Shown: positions 49,279 through 60,860 of the stretch, piece after piece
Layout: the number at the start of each line of letters is the position of its first letter
Numbering within the stretch: the stretch's first letter is position 1
Assembly (NCBI GenBank): GCA_028671895.1
Contig: CM053804.1
Span: forward strand, 2,671,001 to 2,735,000
DNA from: Oenanthe sinensis
Taxonomy: Eukaryota > Streptophyta > Magnoliopsida > Apiales > Apiaceae
Length of the DNA stretch: 64,000 bases
Direction: 5' to 3'
Notes under the pieces: model-generated
What the model saw: only the letters and a program-made list of their open reading frames with translations
Database searches by the model: none
Told to the model about the DNA's origin: nothing
Made by a program: the position numbers and the translations under genes

Positions 49279-50735
49279 TGAAAGGGGAGATAGGAGTGAA
49301 GGGAAGTAACTCACTGCACTTTCATGTGTATTAGAAATGCTAAATGTAATCTCTATGTAATGGTTGATGATAACTCAACAATAGAACATGACATGTAATA
49401 ATATGCAGGTGCACAGAAATCTTGGATCACAGAGTTCAGTTAAGACAAAGTATCAAAGGATCATCTACAGACTTGAAGCTCACTGGAAGAAGTTCATTAA
49501 CATGTTCATGCCTCAGTGGAGAATAAAAGATGTTGACATCTATTCAAGGATGTGGAAGCTACAGAAGATTTTCTTAGTCTATGACGATTTTAGTGCATTA
49601 TAATCGAAGCAACAAGTAAGGTTTGCAAAGAAGAATGTGGAATCATGTTCGGAATCAAGAGCCCCTATCAAGACTAGTCACTTATGAACCAGACCGTTGC
49701 ATCAAGTGTCAGGACATTGGAGGCAAGCTCTCGTCGGTTAATATGATTTTAATCATTCTAAAGTTGTTGGTTTTCTTGAGTCATGTGGAGGATCAACAAA
49801 GGTGGTAAATCAGTGTTGGAGAAATGTCAGCCTAATGGATAAGGGACAGACGGCACAACCTGATTGGATCTTACTAAAGCTTCACAGATTAGAAGGCCAA
49901 ATACTTGGACGTGGTGGAGTCACGTATACGGGGCCAAGTATTTGGATAAGGAAGTCTACACAAATTGAAGAGTGGAATGGAAATATTTAATTTAATTAAA
50001 TAAAGTAATTATTTAATTATTTATATATTTTATAAATAAAGATATTCTTTATTTATATTTTATATATTTATTAAATATTACTTTTATATTAAATATTTCC
50101 AAAGGCATGCTTGGCACATGACTTTGAAGATATGATTTGGGAGAACAAGAGAAAAAGGTGGAAAAATAAAAAGCAACACCTTTTTCAATATATAAAGAAG
50201 AAACCCAAGTCTTAATCAGTATGTAGTGCATCCGGATGAGGAGAGAAAAGGGGAGAGAGAAAAAGAATTATTTTTCTCTCCCCCATGGCCGAACTAGATC
50301 TTGCATATTTTAGAGCCATGATTTTCTTTATCATACCACTCATCTATTCTTCTATTGTAAACATTGCTAAATCTTGTTTAGAAGATAGGTTTGATTTTTG
50401 TCTCCTAGATCTAGAATTTGTAATATTTTTAGAGGAGCTAAAAATCACTTCTTTGTTGTGTTCTTGAGCTTATGTTCTTGAACTTGTTTGTAGCATCTAC
50501 CCCACTTCAATGAATATAAAGTTATATTCTTGGATCTTGTTGTGTTGTGTGTTTTGGATGATTTACCGTTCATTATCTTGGTTATTTTAATGGTGTTCTT
50601 GAGGTTGAAGAAGATGATGAACAGTACCTGGGTTTGAACCAAAGTAATTTTTATGTTGTCCCAAAAATAAATAAAAGTCAGATTTTTATTTGGGAATCGT
50701 ATTCACCCCCCCTCTACGATCTCCAGGACCTAACA
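49279..50735 (+). mobile_element. LTR of family B, copy 2 (1457 bp), 3' LTR
   Basis: Same length and, as far as I can see, the same sequence as 36671-38127. It is preceded by the B polypurine tract and followed by GAAAC plus family A pol. It is therefore the true 3' LTR of the B insertion, whereas copy 1 has family A on both sides. TATA box at 50189. Confidence 0.93.
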
Positions 50736-53563
50736 GAAACACATCTTCAGGGGGAGGATCATCATTTACAGAAGGATCATTCTATGAAGGCACAGATCAT
50801 GGGGGATCATCTAGTTCAAGGAACTTTCCACATCCAAGGAAATGGACCAAAGATCACACACCTGATTTAATTATAGGTGATCTGGAAAGTGGAATAAAAA
50901 CAAGAAAAGCTACTCAAAATGAATGGCTATTTCATAGTTTTCTTTCACAAACAGAACCAAAGAAGGTTGAAGATGCTTTGAAAGATGCAGATTGGATTAC
51001 TGCAATGCATGAAGAATTGAATGAGTTTGAAAGGAATGAAGTTTGGACCCTAGTCCCAAGGCCAAAGAACAGATCTATTGTTGGCACAAAATGGGTATTC
51101 AGGAACAAGACAGACTCTGATGGAATAATTACAAGAAACAAGGCAAGACTGGTAGCCAAAGGTTATTCTCAACAGGAGGGGATTGATTATGATGAAACCT
51201 ATGCACCTGTAGCTAGACTTGAGGCAATCAGAATTTTTCTTGCTTATGCTGCTCATAAGAAATTCAAGGTCTACCAGATGGATGTTAAAAGTGCATTTTT
51301 AAATGGTGAACTTGAAGAAGAAGTCTATGTTGAACAACCACCTGGCTTTGTCAATACAAAATATCCAAGTCATATCTACAGACTGGATAAAGCTCTATAT
51401 GGACTAAAGCAAGCACCAAGGGCCTGGTATGAAACTCTGGCTCTATTCTTACTTGAAAATGGTTTCACTAGAGGAACAGTTGATAAAACCTTGTTTTACA
51501 GAACTCAAGGTAAGGATTTATTATTGGTTCAAATATATGTTGATGATATTATATTTGGTTCCACTAATGAGAAACTCTGTGAAAGATTTTCAAAGTTAAT
51601 GCAGTCCAGGTATCAAATGAGCATGATGGGAGAATTGAGTTATTTTCTAGGTTTACAAGTGAAACAGACTGAGGAAGGCATTTTCATTAATCAGTCCAAA
51701 TATACAAAGAATCTACTCACTAAATTTCAAATGCAAGATTCTGCATCTGCTACAACTCCCATGGCTACTGCAACAAAACTTGATCAAGACACTGGAGAAC
51801 CTGTTAATATTACTGCATACAGAGGAATGATTGGTTCTCTACTTTATTTGACTGCAAGTAGACCAGACATCATGTTTGCCACATGTCTATGTGCTAGATT
51901 TCAAGCAAATCCAAGAGCACCTCATTTGATTGCTGTGAAAAGGATTTTCAGATATCTCAAGAGCACTGCTAATCTTGGCTTATGGTATCCTAGAGAATCT
52001 GATTTCAAATTAATAGGCTATTCAGATGCTGACTTTGCAGGATGCAAGATTGACAGGAAAAGCACAAGTGGTTGTTGTCAATTTTTAGGTGGAAGACTTG
52101 TGTCATGGCAAAGCAAGAAACAGAAATCAATTTCAACATCAACAGCAGAGGCTGAATATATTGCTGCTGGAAGCTGCTGTGCACAGATCTTATGGATGAG
52201 AAATCAATTGCTAGACTATGGTTTGAAATTTTCAAATATTCCTATTTATTGTGATAACCAAAGTGCTATTGCAATGACAGGAAATCCAGTTCAACATTCT
52301 CTAACAAAGCACATCAGTATCAGATATCACTTCATAAGGGAACATGTGGAGGAAGGCACAATTGAATTATATTTTGTTCCTACAGATCAACAATTAGCAG
52401 ATATATTCAGGGATGGTGACAAGTGGCTCAACTTAGCAAGTTTCAGACACTCAGAGTATATGTCAGAGTATGGGGAATACAAACAGCAAAGAAGGATATT
52501 CTCTGACATTAAGAGAATTGATGACAAGAAGAAGAGTCTACCTGCCATGACATATCAACAGGTAATTCAGGTAAAACTCTCCACCTACAAACCTTCTATC
52601 TACAATGCTTCATTTTTTTTTGGTGAAATGGTGCAGGAACAAGTTTTGGAGAATCCCCCTGCACCTACCCAAGTAGCCAAATCACCTTCCACTAAACAAT
52701 CTAAGAAATCACTATCTAGAAAACCAACCTCTGGTGTCTCTCAAAAGGCACCAGTTGCAAAAAGAAGGAGATTGGTACAAACCAGGCTTATAGATGAGCA
52801 AAGTGATGAGAAGCTCAACCCTCTAGAGAGACAGGTTATTGAAGGACTTTCTTTGTTAAAGGAAAGTAATGATGCACCTGAATCTAACTTTCAAGCCAAG
52901 TCTGTAGACTCTCAAAAGGCTACAGACTCTGAAAAACCTAGGGAAGCACCTCAGGATTCTCATATTGAGTCTCCTGAGAAATCTTTTGCTAAGAAGTACA
53001 GCAGGTTAAGGAAGGCTTATTCTGCACACACACACAAGCCTGTTATTATTACTAACCCTGTTTTGCAGAAAACAGATGCTCTCAAAGCTCCTGCAGAGCC
53101 AGACTCTGAAATCAAGAAAACACCTGAACCAGAGTCTAATGTTGAGTCAGAGTCTAGACTGCCTTTAGACTCTGATCATGACACATTTCGGGAAGGAATG
53201 CCATTGGATGCAGCCTCAAGTCTAATTGATGAGATCATTATTCCAAGTGATGAGGTACTGCTATTCCTATATCCTTTGATGGAATCAGTCGAAGATCCAG
53301 GGCAATATCAGACTAAATTTCAAGTCTTGGATTTTCTTACAACCTATGAAGCCCTAAGGAAGAGAATGGAACAGGAGCTACAAATGTCTGCACAGGATGT
53401 GGTCAAAAATCTATACAGCTACCTATTCAACTCTTCATTACAAGTACAAGCAGCTGGGCTCATAGAAGGCAAGACAAATGAAGTTCTCAAAGCACTAGTG
53501 AAAGGCATATGTTTAGAAGCCTATTTGTTTAGAGAGATGGCAACTCAACTCAAACATAGATAA
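50736..53563 (+). pseudogene. pol: RT, RNase H and env-like ORF of copia family A, copy 2
   Basis: A second copy of 38128-40955 at a constant offset of 12,608 bp. Over the 957-codon frame only two amino-acid differences were found: His to Tyr in ELHFVP (C to T at 52372), and Arg to Ser in KKYRRLRK (A to C at about 53002). All catalytic motifs, including YVDD and the RNase H residues, are retained. Like copy 1 it lacks gag, protease and integrase upstream. Confidence 0.88.
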
Positions 53564-54819
53564 TTTGTAAGTAAATATATTATCTGTCACAGGAATCTTC
53601 AGTAGGTATTATCTGACAAGAAAAAGAAGATCAAAGTCAATCTACAGACTTGAAGCAGTACTACATTGAAAGAAGTTCAATTTAATTGATCATGCCTCAG
53701 TGGAGTATTTAAGTTTGAAGAAGCTACAGTGTCAGAAGATTTCAATTTTGTGTGACAACAAATATAGTCAAGTCAGAAGGAGCAGAAGTGAACCATTATA
53801 AAAGTCAAGTGAAGAATATTATTTGTTGTGAATCACTCGTGAACCAGACAGTACACAGAGTGTTGGCAAAATACAAAGAAGGTTCTTTACTACAGAAGAA
53901 ATGGTCAGCTACAGACATTGGTGAGAAGACAGAAGATTTAAAGTTATATCATCAACAGCTGTGGAGTCAAGACTCTAATTTAATTCTCTATTAATTGATT
54001 AAATTATTTAGTTAATTTAATTGGTAAATTAATTCAATCAGAATTAATTTATTTCTTAAATTGATTAAGAAATTAATTAATTTAGAATTATTTTAGAATG
54101 AAGAAGATTTTAATTTAATTCTATTATCAAAACGATAATTTATTATGTATCCTATTTACTTAGATTAATTCAAAGAGAATTAATTTAATGTATAAGATAT
54201 ATAATAAAACAAATAGAATTTAAATTAAATTGAAAACAAAATAAATGGAAATGGTCAGAAGATATACATTTGAAGAAATCAAGCAGGTCGACTGATTCAC
54301 TTCTCGGGAAGACTTTTGAAAAGTCTCCCGGAGACTTTTCAAAAAGTCTCCCCGATTTATTAATAAGTCTCACATGGATTAATATGTCTCCCCGAGCTGC
54401 AGAAGTCTTCCTCAACAATTAAATGAATTTTTATTTAATTTCAGAAAGTCTCCCCGAGGAGAAAGAGTCTCCCCGAGCCAGAAAAGTCTCCAGCATCTGA
54501 TTTTGCCTATAAATAGCAGATTAAGTCAGTAGTATTCAGAACTTCTATTAACATTCTATTCGGCTTAAACAAAAATTCAAGAGCAGTTAATGTCAAATCT
54601 CTCTAGAATTTTAAGAGCTAAATTAGTGAATATTTATCTGATTTAAATCTTGTAACCCACCTCAAGTTTAATATAAGTATTTTACTTGAACTGTGTTTCT
54701 TTGATTATTATTTCGTGATAATAATTTAAATTGGTTAATCAAAAATTATCCGAAACAGATTTTAATATTTATTAAAGATTGTATTCAACCCCCCCTTCTA
54801 CAATCATTTGGACCTAACA
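53499..54819 (+). mobile_element. LTR of family D, a diverged relative of LTR B
   Basis: From about 53640 it aligns with LTR B (CTACAGACTTGAAGC, AAGAAGTTCA, CATGCCTCAGTGGAG, AAGCTACAG). It ends TTTGGACCTAACA like B. The left boundary is uncertain; TGAAAGG at 53499, the first heptamer of LTR B, is the best candidate and lies inside the end of the env-like ORF. It contains many AAGTCTCCCCGAG units (54300-54490), a perfect 15-bp hairpin at 54314-54344, and a TATA box at 54508-54516. Confidence 0.75.
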
Positions 54820-54821
54820 AT

Positions 54822-54832
54822 TGGTATCCGAG
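54822..54832 (+). other. Primer-binding site remnant of family D
   Basis: TGGTATCCGAG, two bases after the LTR D end, differs from the initiator tRNA-Met complement by one base. Only about 37 bp of D interior follow before LTR A copy 3 starts, so the rest of D has been deleted. Confidence 0.8.
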
Positions 54833-54869
54833 TCATCTGATTGACATAAAAATCAAGATCCTAATATTT

Positions 54870-55805
54870 TAATAATTTGATGATGTACAAAATACTAGAA
54901 CAGGATTTAGCACAGTCTATCTGCAAGAATCAATCAACGGATATCTATCTGCAAGAAGCAATCGACTGATAAATATCGATCGATAAGTCATCAACTGATA
55001 ATAAGCCATCGACTGATAAAGCCAATCGAGAAGTCATCGATCGAGAACTCAAGTCATCAACTGATATTTATCAATCGAGAACTCGACAACATATATTTCC
55101 TGATCGAGAACTCATCAACGGATATATAGTCATCAACGGATATTTATTGATCGAGAAGTCATCAACGGATATTTACCAATCGAGAAGTCTCACAAGTACT
55201 CGATTGATTACCTCACAGCCTGACTTCTGGAAGCTTAAAGGAGATGAGTATTCGGTTGATTCAAACAGCTAGTTTAAAGGAAAGTCTTCGAAGATCAAAA
55301 CAAATTTATTGCAGATATGCTATGGGAAGGAAAGGGAAAATTAAGGAAGCTGTCGGTCAGAGTTTACTCTATCAGAGAATACTCGATCAGAGTTTACTCT
55401 AACAGAGAATGCTCTATCAGAGATTATCAACCGATAGAGTTTATCAGAAAAGGAAACAGACAAATCAGAGTCTGATTTGGATAGTAAGAAGGAATTCAAG
55501 TGCAAGTCTAATTACCTTATTAAATCTATTATTATCATAATCTGTTTTGTAATTGTATTTGTAGCTGTGTCTATATAAACACAGAGATAGGTTATAATTC
55601 AATGTCGAATTATGTCGAATTCATAAAAGCAATATCTTGTAACCTAGCAGCTCTTAAGAACTTTATCTCTTGAGAGAGTTTTGTATTCAAGTTCATTATT
55701 AATACAAAACAGTATTCCATTCAACATACTTGTGTTCATAATCGATTTACAGGCACTATTACATTCAACCCCCCTTCTGTAATAGATTGATTATTCTGGG
55801 AAACA
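54870..55805 (+). mobile_element. LTR of copia family A, copy 3, lacking its first 11 bp
   Basis: Matches LTR copy 1 from its base 12 to its end at a constant offset of 25,488. I noticed a single difference (AATCGAGAAG for AATCAAGAAG). The left junction ...CTAATATTTT|AATAATTTG shows AT microhomology with D interior. It ends GGGAAACA and is followed by element C, as in copy 1. Confidence 0.9.
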
Positions 55806-56124
55806 CATTGTTAGGAAAAAAAAGAGTTAGACAATATTTCTATAATCAACTGATCAAGCCCAAGAGCACATTGTAAGATCAGTTGATTCTTTCTAACTTT
55901 GTAAAAATCGGAGCTAGGATATTTTAACCTAGGAACATTGAGCAAAAATATATATCTGATGGAAAAATCAATCCATCAATAATTTTAAATCTCTCTTGTT
56001 CATTTTAATTTTCAGTTGTTTGTTCAAACACATTCTGTCAATCTTTGAAACATCAAGAGTAAATATTAAAAGTCTCAAAAAGTTTTAATATTTGTATTCA
56101 ACCCCCCTTTTCCAAATATTGACA
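55806..56124 (+). mobile_element. LTR-like element C (about 316 bp)
   Basis: After CAT it starts TGTTAGGAAAAAAAAGAG (55809). Near its end it has GTATTCAACCCCCCTTTTCC and finishes TTGACA, the pattern of copia LTR ends in this window. No clear 5-bp target duplication is visible, and no primer-binding site follows. The first 247 bp are also present after LTR A copy 1. It may be a small solo LTR. Confidence 0.55.
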
Positions 56125-56490
56125 TTGTTATTAGGAATAACAATATATATCTGTTTGAAATCTAACCAACATTGTAACCTCTTCCACTTATTTGAATTTC
56201 ATTTATATGTTGCTACTGCTTTGGAAACAAACATTATCTTTATCCTGTAAAAAACGATACATAAATCATCATAGATCGAAAAATGAAATCAAACCTAGTT
56301 AAAAGTTATTCAAACGAAAAACAAATATGCTACACTCCCTCCTTCAACAATTGTCAAAACTACACAAACAAAAACGGTGAATAAGAAACTTTAGATCATA
56401 TAAAATAATAAAAATATATAAAATTTGAGTACCATAGATGAAGAAACTCTAGAGCATATAAAATAATGTGTAAATGTATAGTAGACTATT
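56125..56490. other. AT-rich spacer
   Basis: Begins with the short palindrome ATTGTTATT-AGG-AATAACAAT around 56124-56145. The rest is AT-rich without recognisable content. Confidence 0.5.
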
Positions 56491-56879
56491 GCTCCATAAA
56501 GAACACCCTTATATAAAGAATAAGAAAGAACACTTTAGAATCTTACTTAAAAACTCATTTAGATTCTAAGTTTAACATCAATTATATTTTTTTATGAATA
56601 AAAAAAGAATCTAACATGATATTAACAAAAAATCACAACCTGATTATGTGTAAATTTCATTTTTATAAAATGTATATAAGATTCTATGCTGGATTTTATG
56701 TTAGATTTTGTAACATTTGATTTTTAAAATTTAGATGAGATTCGATGTTATATTCGATATTTTATGGTTTATTGTAGTTCAATTTTATGATTCTAATCTT
56801 TACAAACCATTTCTCATAAAAAAAAATATTTTGATGGTGTTCTTCCATGTTCTTTATATAAGGGTGTTCTTTATGGAGT
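56491..56879. mobile_element. MITE with 28-bp perfect terminal inverted repeats
   Basis: The left arm CTCCATAAAGAACACCCTTA... (56492-56519) is the exact reverse complement of 56851-56878. The inverted repeat continues imperfectly for about 15 bp inward (GAAAGAACAC / GTGTTCTTCC). It is non-coding and about 389 bp long. No target duplication is obvious, so I do not assign a superfamily. The right flank runs straight into a TA microsatellite. Confidence 0.8.
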
Positions 56880-56882
56880 GCA

Positions 56883-56982
<100 letters not shown>

Positions 56983-57103
56983 TTCTGCCAATGATGTTTC
57001 AAACGATTTTGATCGTGACATTTTTGAAAAATCCTAAACAAAGAATGTAACGTCAGAATAGAATTAATATAATCGTACTATAAAATATACAAATATAGAA
57101 AAG

Positions 57104-58323
57104 TGTTATTTCCCTTAGTACAAGTTTGTAGAGGGGGGATTTGAATACAAACTTAAGAATTTTATCAAAATCTTGCGTTAATAAGTTTTTATGCAAAAGT
57201 GTTTGAGTGTTTGAAATATTAAAACTGAGAAAGAGAATCAAAAGAAATTAAACTAAATACTTGAAAACAAATCTTAAAAATTACTAGTGGATTGGTTTTT
57301 CACTAGTGAATATTTTGCTTTCAAATAACTTTGGTCTTAAAACCAAGCTACTTACAAAATATAAATTGAACAAAGAAAAGCACTACAAATATTTTTCTAT
57401 TTCTTACTGTGCTTTTCTAGAGTTCTTGTTTTTCAACTTCTACACTTTGTTACAATGAACTGTTAAACTATATATAGCAGTACATTTTCTACTTCTATTT
57501 TCCATCAACTGATAAATGTACAAAATACATTTTATAATGTTTGTACTAAAATAGAATGTAGCTTCTTTCACAGTCTTCCTGGAACTTTGCCTTGTTCTGA
57601 AAAAGTCTTTGTCTTGTTCTTCTCCTTGAAGACTGTGTTTCTTGAAAAGCTTCACAGTTCTGACAAAAATTGTCTTCAATTTATTCAGACTTCTGCAAAG
57701 ATTCCATTCCATTTGTCCTTGCCCATTTTGAGAAACCTTAATCAACTGATAATTGTTGTAAAACTTATCAATCGATCCTTCTTTGCTTATCCATCGATGG
57801 ATAGGTTATCCATTGATCAATTGATGTTTCAATGGATATTTGAATATCCATCGATCCCTTATCCATCGATTATTCTTATATCCGTTGATTGCTTTGATGT
57901 ATTTATCCGTTGACGATGATCCATTGATTTGACTTTTGTTGACTTTCATCCATCGACCAACATCCATATCCATTGACTCCTTTATCTGTTGATCACTTCA
58001 TTTATGAGAATTCTAACTTATAATATTTACACTTTATCATCCATTCTTCATATGCGTTGACAAGCTATCAATGGAAGCCAACAAACATCAGTTGACTAGA
58101 TTATTACATCTATAGAAATATTACAATCAATTGATAAATAAATAATTCTAAATCAACCATTACAATCCATTTTATAAGTTGATTAACAACAACTTCAACT
58201 GATAAATGGTACCCTAGTCAATTGATATTTATAAGTCATATATCCATTGACCAGTTATAAAAATTAAGATTAAATTTATAATTCTAAGTAATTTGTTATC
58301 ATTACACTACATGATTCCTAACA
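57104..58323 (-). mobile_element. Solo LTR (family E), copia-like, 1220 bp
   Basis: On the - strand it begins TGTTAGGAATCATGTAGTG (58323) and ends AAGGGAAATAACA (57104). It has the CAAATCCCCCCTCTAC stretch typical of these LTR ends. Flanks AAAAG (57099-57103) and AAGAG (58324-58328) fit a 5-bp target duplication with one change. It is packed with ATCCGTTGA / CCATCGAT words (57730-58260), the same motif family as the LTR A array. Confidence 0.8.
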
Positions 58324-58408
58324 AAGAGTATTTATATTTTTTGAAAAAAATGATGTCATTATGACATCATTTCAGTGATTTATTAAATTTCTACAATACC
58401 ATTTAGAC

Positions 58409-58823
58409 TAGACCTGGCAAATCGTTCGTGTCATGTATAATCGTGTCGTCTACTTTCGTGTTTCGTGTACTTGATGGGTAGAACAAGAAACAATACGAAT
58501 AGAAGTCGTATACCTGATCTACTGACACAAACATGACACGGTTTAAAAACAACCCGACACAACACGAACTAAAGTACACAATTTTTTTCAATTAAACGAA
58601 AAAGAAATGACACGATTTGATACACGAAAATGAAAAAACATGAAATGCACATGAAATAAATATGAACTAGTACACGAATTGGTACACGAAAACGAAAAAA
58701 TATGAAATGTATACGAAATAAATATGAACTGTTACACGAATTGGTACAAGATATATCAAAGTTTACATTTCTTGTCCAAATTCTGGTTTAAACATAAGTC
58801 AAAGTACATAAAAATTGAATGCG

Positions 58824-58874
<51 letters not shown>

Positions 58875-59047
58875 TACATATAATATTTATTATGTAATAT
58901 TATATTTATTTCGTATATCTCGTGTGGTGTCATGTACCTGAGGGATAAACACAAAACCGGTACTAAATCTCGGTCATATATTTTCGTATCGTATACAAAA
59001 AATCGAAAAACATCATTTTCGTGTCGTGTGAAAAATTGTCGGGTCTA
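58409..59047. mobile_element. Non-autonomous hAT-type MITE (639 bp)
   Basis: Terminal inverted repeats start TAGACCTGGCAA at the left and TAGACCCGACAA at the right (reverse complement). An 8-bp target duplication ATTTAGAC / CTTTAGAC (58401-58408, 59048-59055; one mismatch) fits the hAT superfamily. Both ends are dense in CGTGTC/GACACG. The interior has a 62-bp tandem repeat (58618-58741, ...ATGAAATAAATATGAACT...) and (TA)n at 58827-58868. No transposase. Confidence 0.75.
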
Positions 59048-59055
59048 CTTTAGAC

Positions 59056-60660
59056 AATACAAATTTTAAATTTCATTAAGGTAGGTGAAAATATGTGAAA
59101 AAAGGATTCATGATTTAATATTAGTATTGATATATAAATTTATTGAAGTTATTTAAAAGTTCACAAAATTTCAAAATTAAATTCTATATAATTTAATCAA
59201 AAAATTTGAATTCTAATACAATATAATATATAAATATAAATGCATAATATTTGTGTGGTTGATCAATTATTTTTAAGTATACAAAATTAATATTTATAAA
59301 ATTTGAGTCAAAGGCATTTCATCGATCGGTCAATTAAATTCTAAACCGATTAATATTAAAAGTAAAATTTTAAAAGTATGAAAAAAATAATTAAATATAA
59401 ATCCAAAAATTAAATAAAAACCTAAGTATGGGCCCGTAGGACATTAACACTAATTTATAAATTTATGAGTACCCAAATACTTTTTAACCTTGAAACCTAT
59501 GGGCCCTAATTGGGCTTTAAATATCAACCATTATCTACAAAAACATATCAGAAGCCCAACTAGTAAAGTATCCAAAAGCAAGCCAGGCACGTACCGTAAA
59601 TAAGTAAATAAGTAAATAAGCGAGCAATGTTTTCTATCTTACTTTATATTTTTAACCTTGACAATTATTTATAATCAAAATCACTTATACAAATTTTAAT
59701 ACTCGCAAATAAATTATTTTATTTAGTAAAAATAGCATTTTTAATAAATTTGAACTCTCGACCTTTCATTACGTATTATAAAATTCACTCTAAACTTAAG
59801 ATTTTTCTTCCTAATAGATTTTTTTTATTTTATCATAAAATTTTAGAATTTAAATTGGCTCCCCCTCTTGTAAGTTGCAACCCAACTTAATTGAATTAGT
59901 GTATGGTGCATATATTAATGATTTTGGATTATTCAGTCACCTTTTTCCTTTTATATGTGTGATTATTCCAATTAATTTGGACACAAGTGATTATTCCAAT
60001 CACTTTGATAATATGCACATGTACAAATTCCACTTTTATAAGCACAAAAATGTCTTTATGCACATGATATATAATAGCATGGGCCATTGTTGATTCTGCA
60101 CCCTATCTAATTCAGAGGCATAAAATCTAATGTCATTTTCTTAAATAATATCCCATTTTAGTAGATTCTTTAAAAAAAAATAGAATTTGTTTCGTATTAA
60201 TTGTGCTAACTTTTTAATTTAATACAAAGTTATAATTACTTTTTTATTTTTTATTATTTATAATATTAATATCTCTTCATATGCATGTACAGAGTTGATA
60301 AAATAATTATAATATAAATAAAAAATAAATAAAATTCTAAAATCTTTTAATATATAATTTTTTTTTAAAAAGTATCATTTGGCACGGCGCATAAACATGA
60401 ATAATCGATAGATTTGCACTTAAATTTAAAAAAAAAAAAATTTGACTCGATTAAAGTATGCTAGTTAGCCTAATTTTGTTAGATGCTTTGTAGACTATTG
60501 AAATTTATTCGAAAGAAATGATTAGAGGGAGATACGGAGTAATATGAAAAGAATATAACTACGAAGACAAAGAGTTCATTGTCTTGTAAACTCTAGTTGG
60601 TAACATTTTTCACACACAAAAAGAACCAAGGATTAGAGCCTACTACTATACATTTGGAAG
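59056..60660. other. AT-rich intergenic DNA
   Basis: No gene recognised. A short TAAGTAAA tandem lies at about 59598-59622. A 72-codon ORF at 59875-60093 is not protein-like. Confidence 0.5.
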
Positions 60661-60860
60661 CCTTAGAATAATATAATTTTTTTTTTGACAAATTAACTTT
60701 CTCATAGATGAATTCTATTGAAAGATAATATCCGGATTCAAAATACAAATTCCGGAGAATGGAATTTCTTTTATTCAAAAAATTTATCATCTAACTAAAG
60801 GTCATGCAAAGATATTCGACAATAAAATCTTAATGTCTGGAAAGAAAATACCCAAAAAAT
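60661..60860 (-). repeat. Dispersed repeat, copy 2 (partner of 24345-24640)
   Basis: T-run, then GACAA, CTCATAGATGAATTC, CCGGATTC, GGAATTTCTTTTATTC, TTATCATCTAACTAAAGG, CATGCAAAGATAT and AATAAAATCTTAATG, in the same order as copy 1. Identity is moderate with several indels. It is probably the 3' end of a LINE or SINE on the - strand. Confidence 0.45.
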
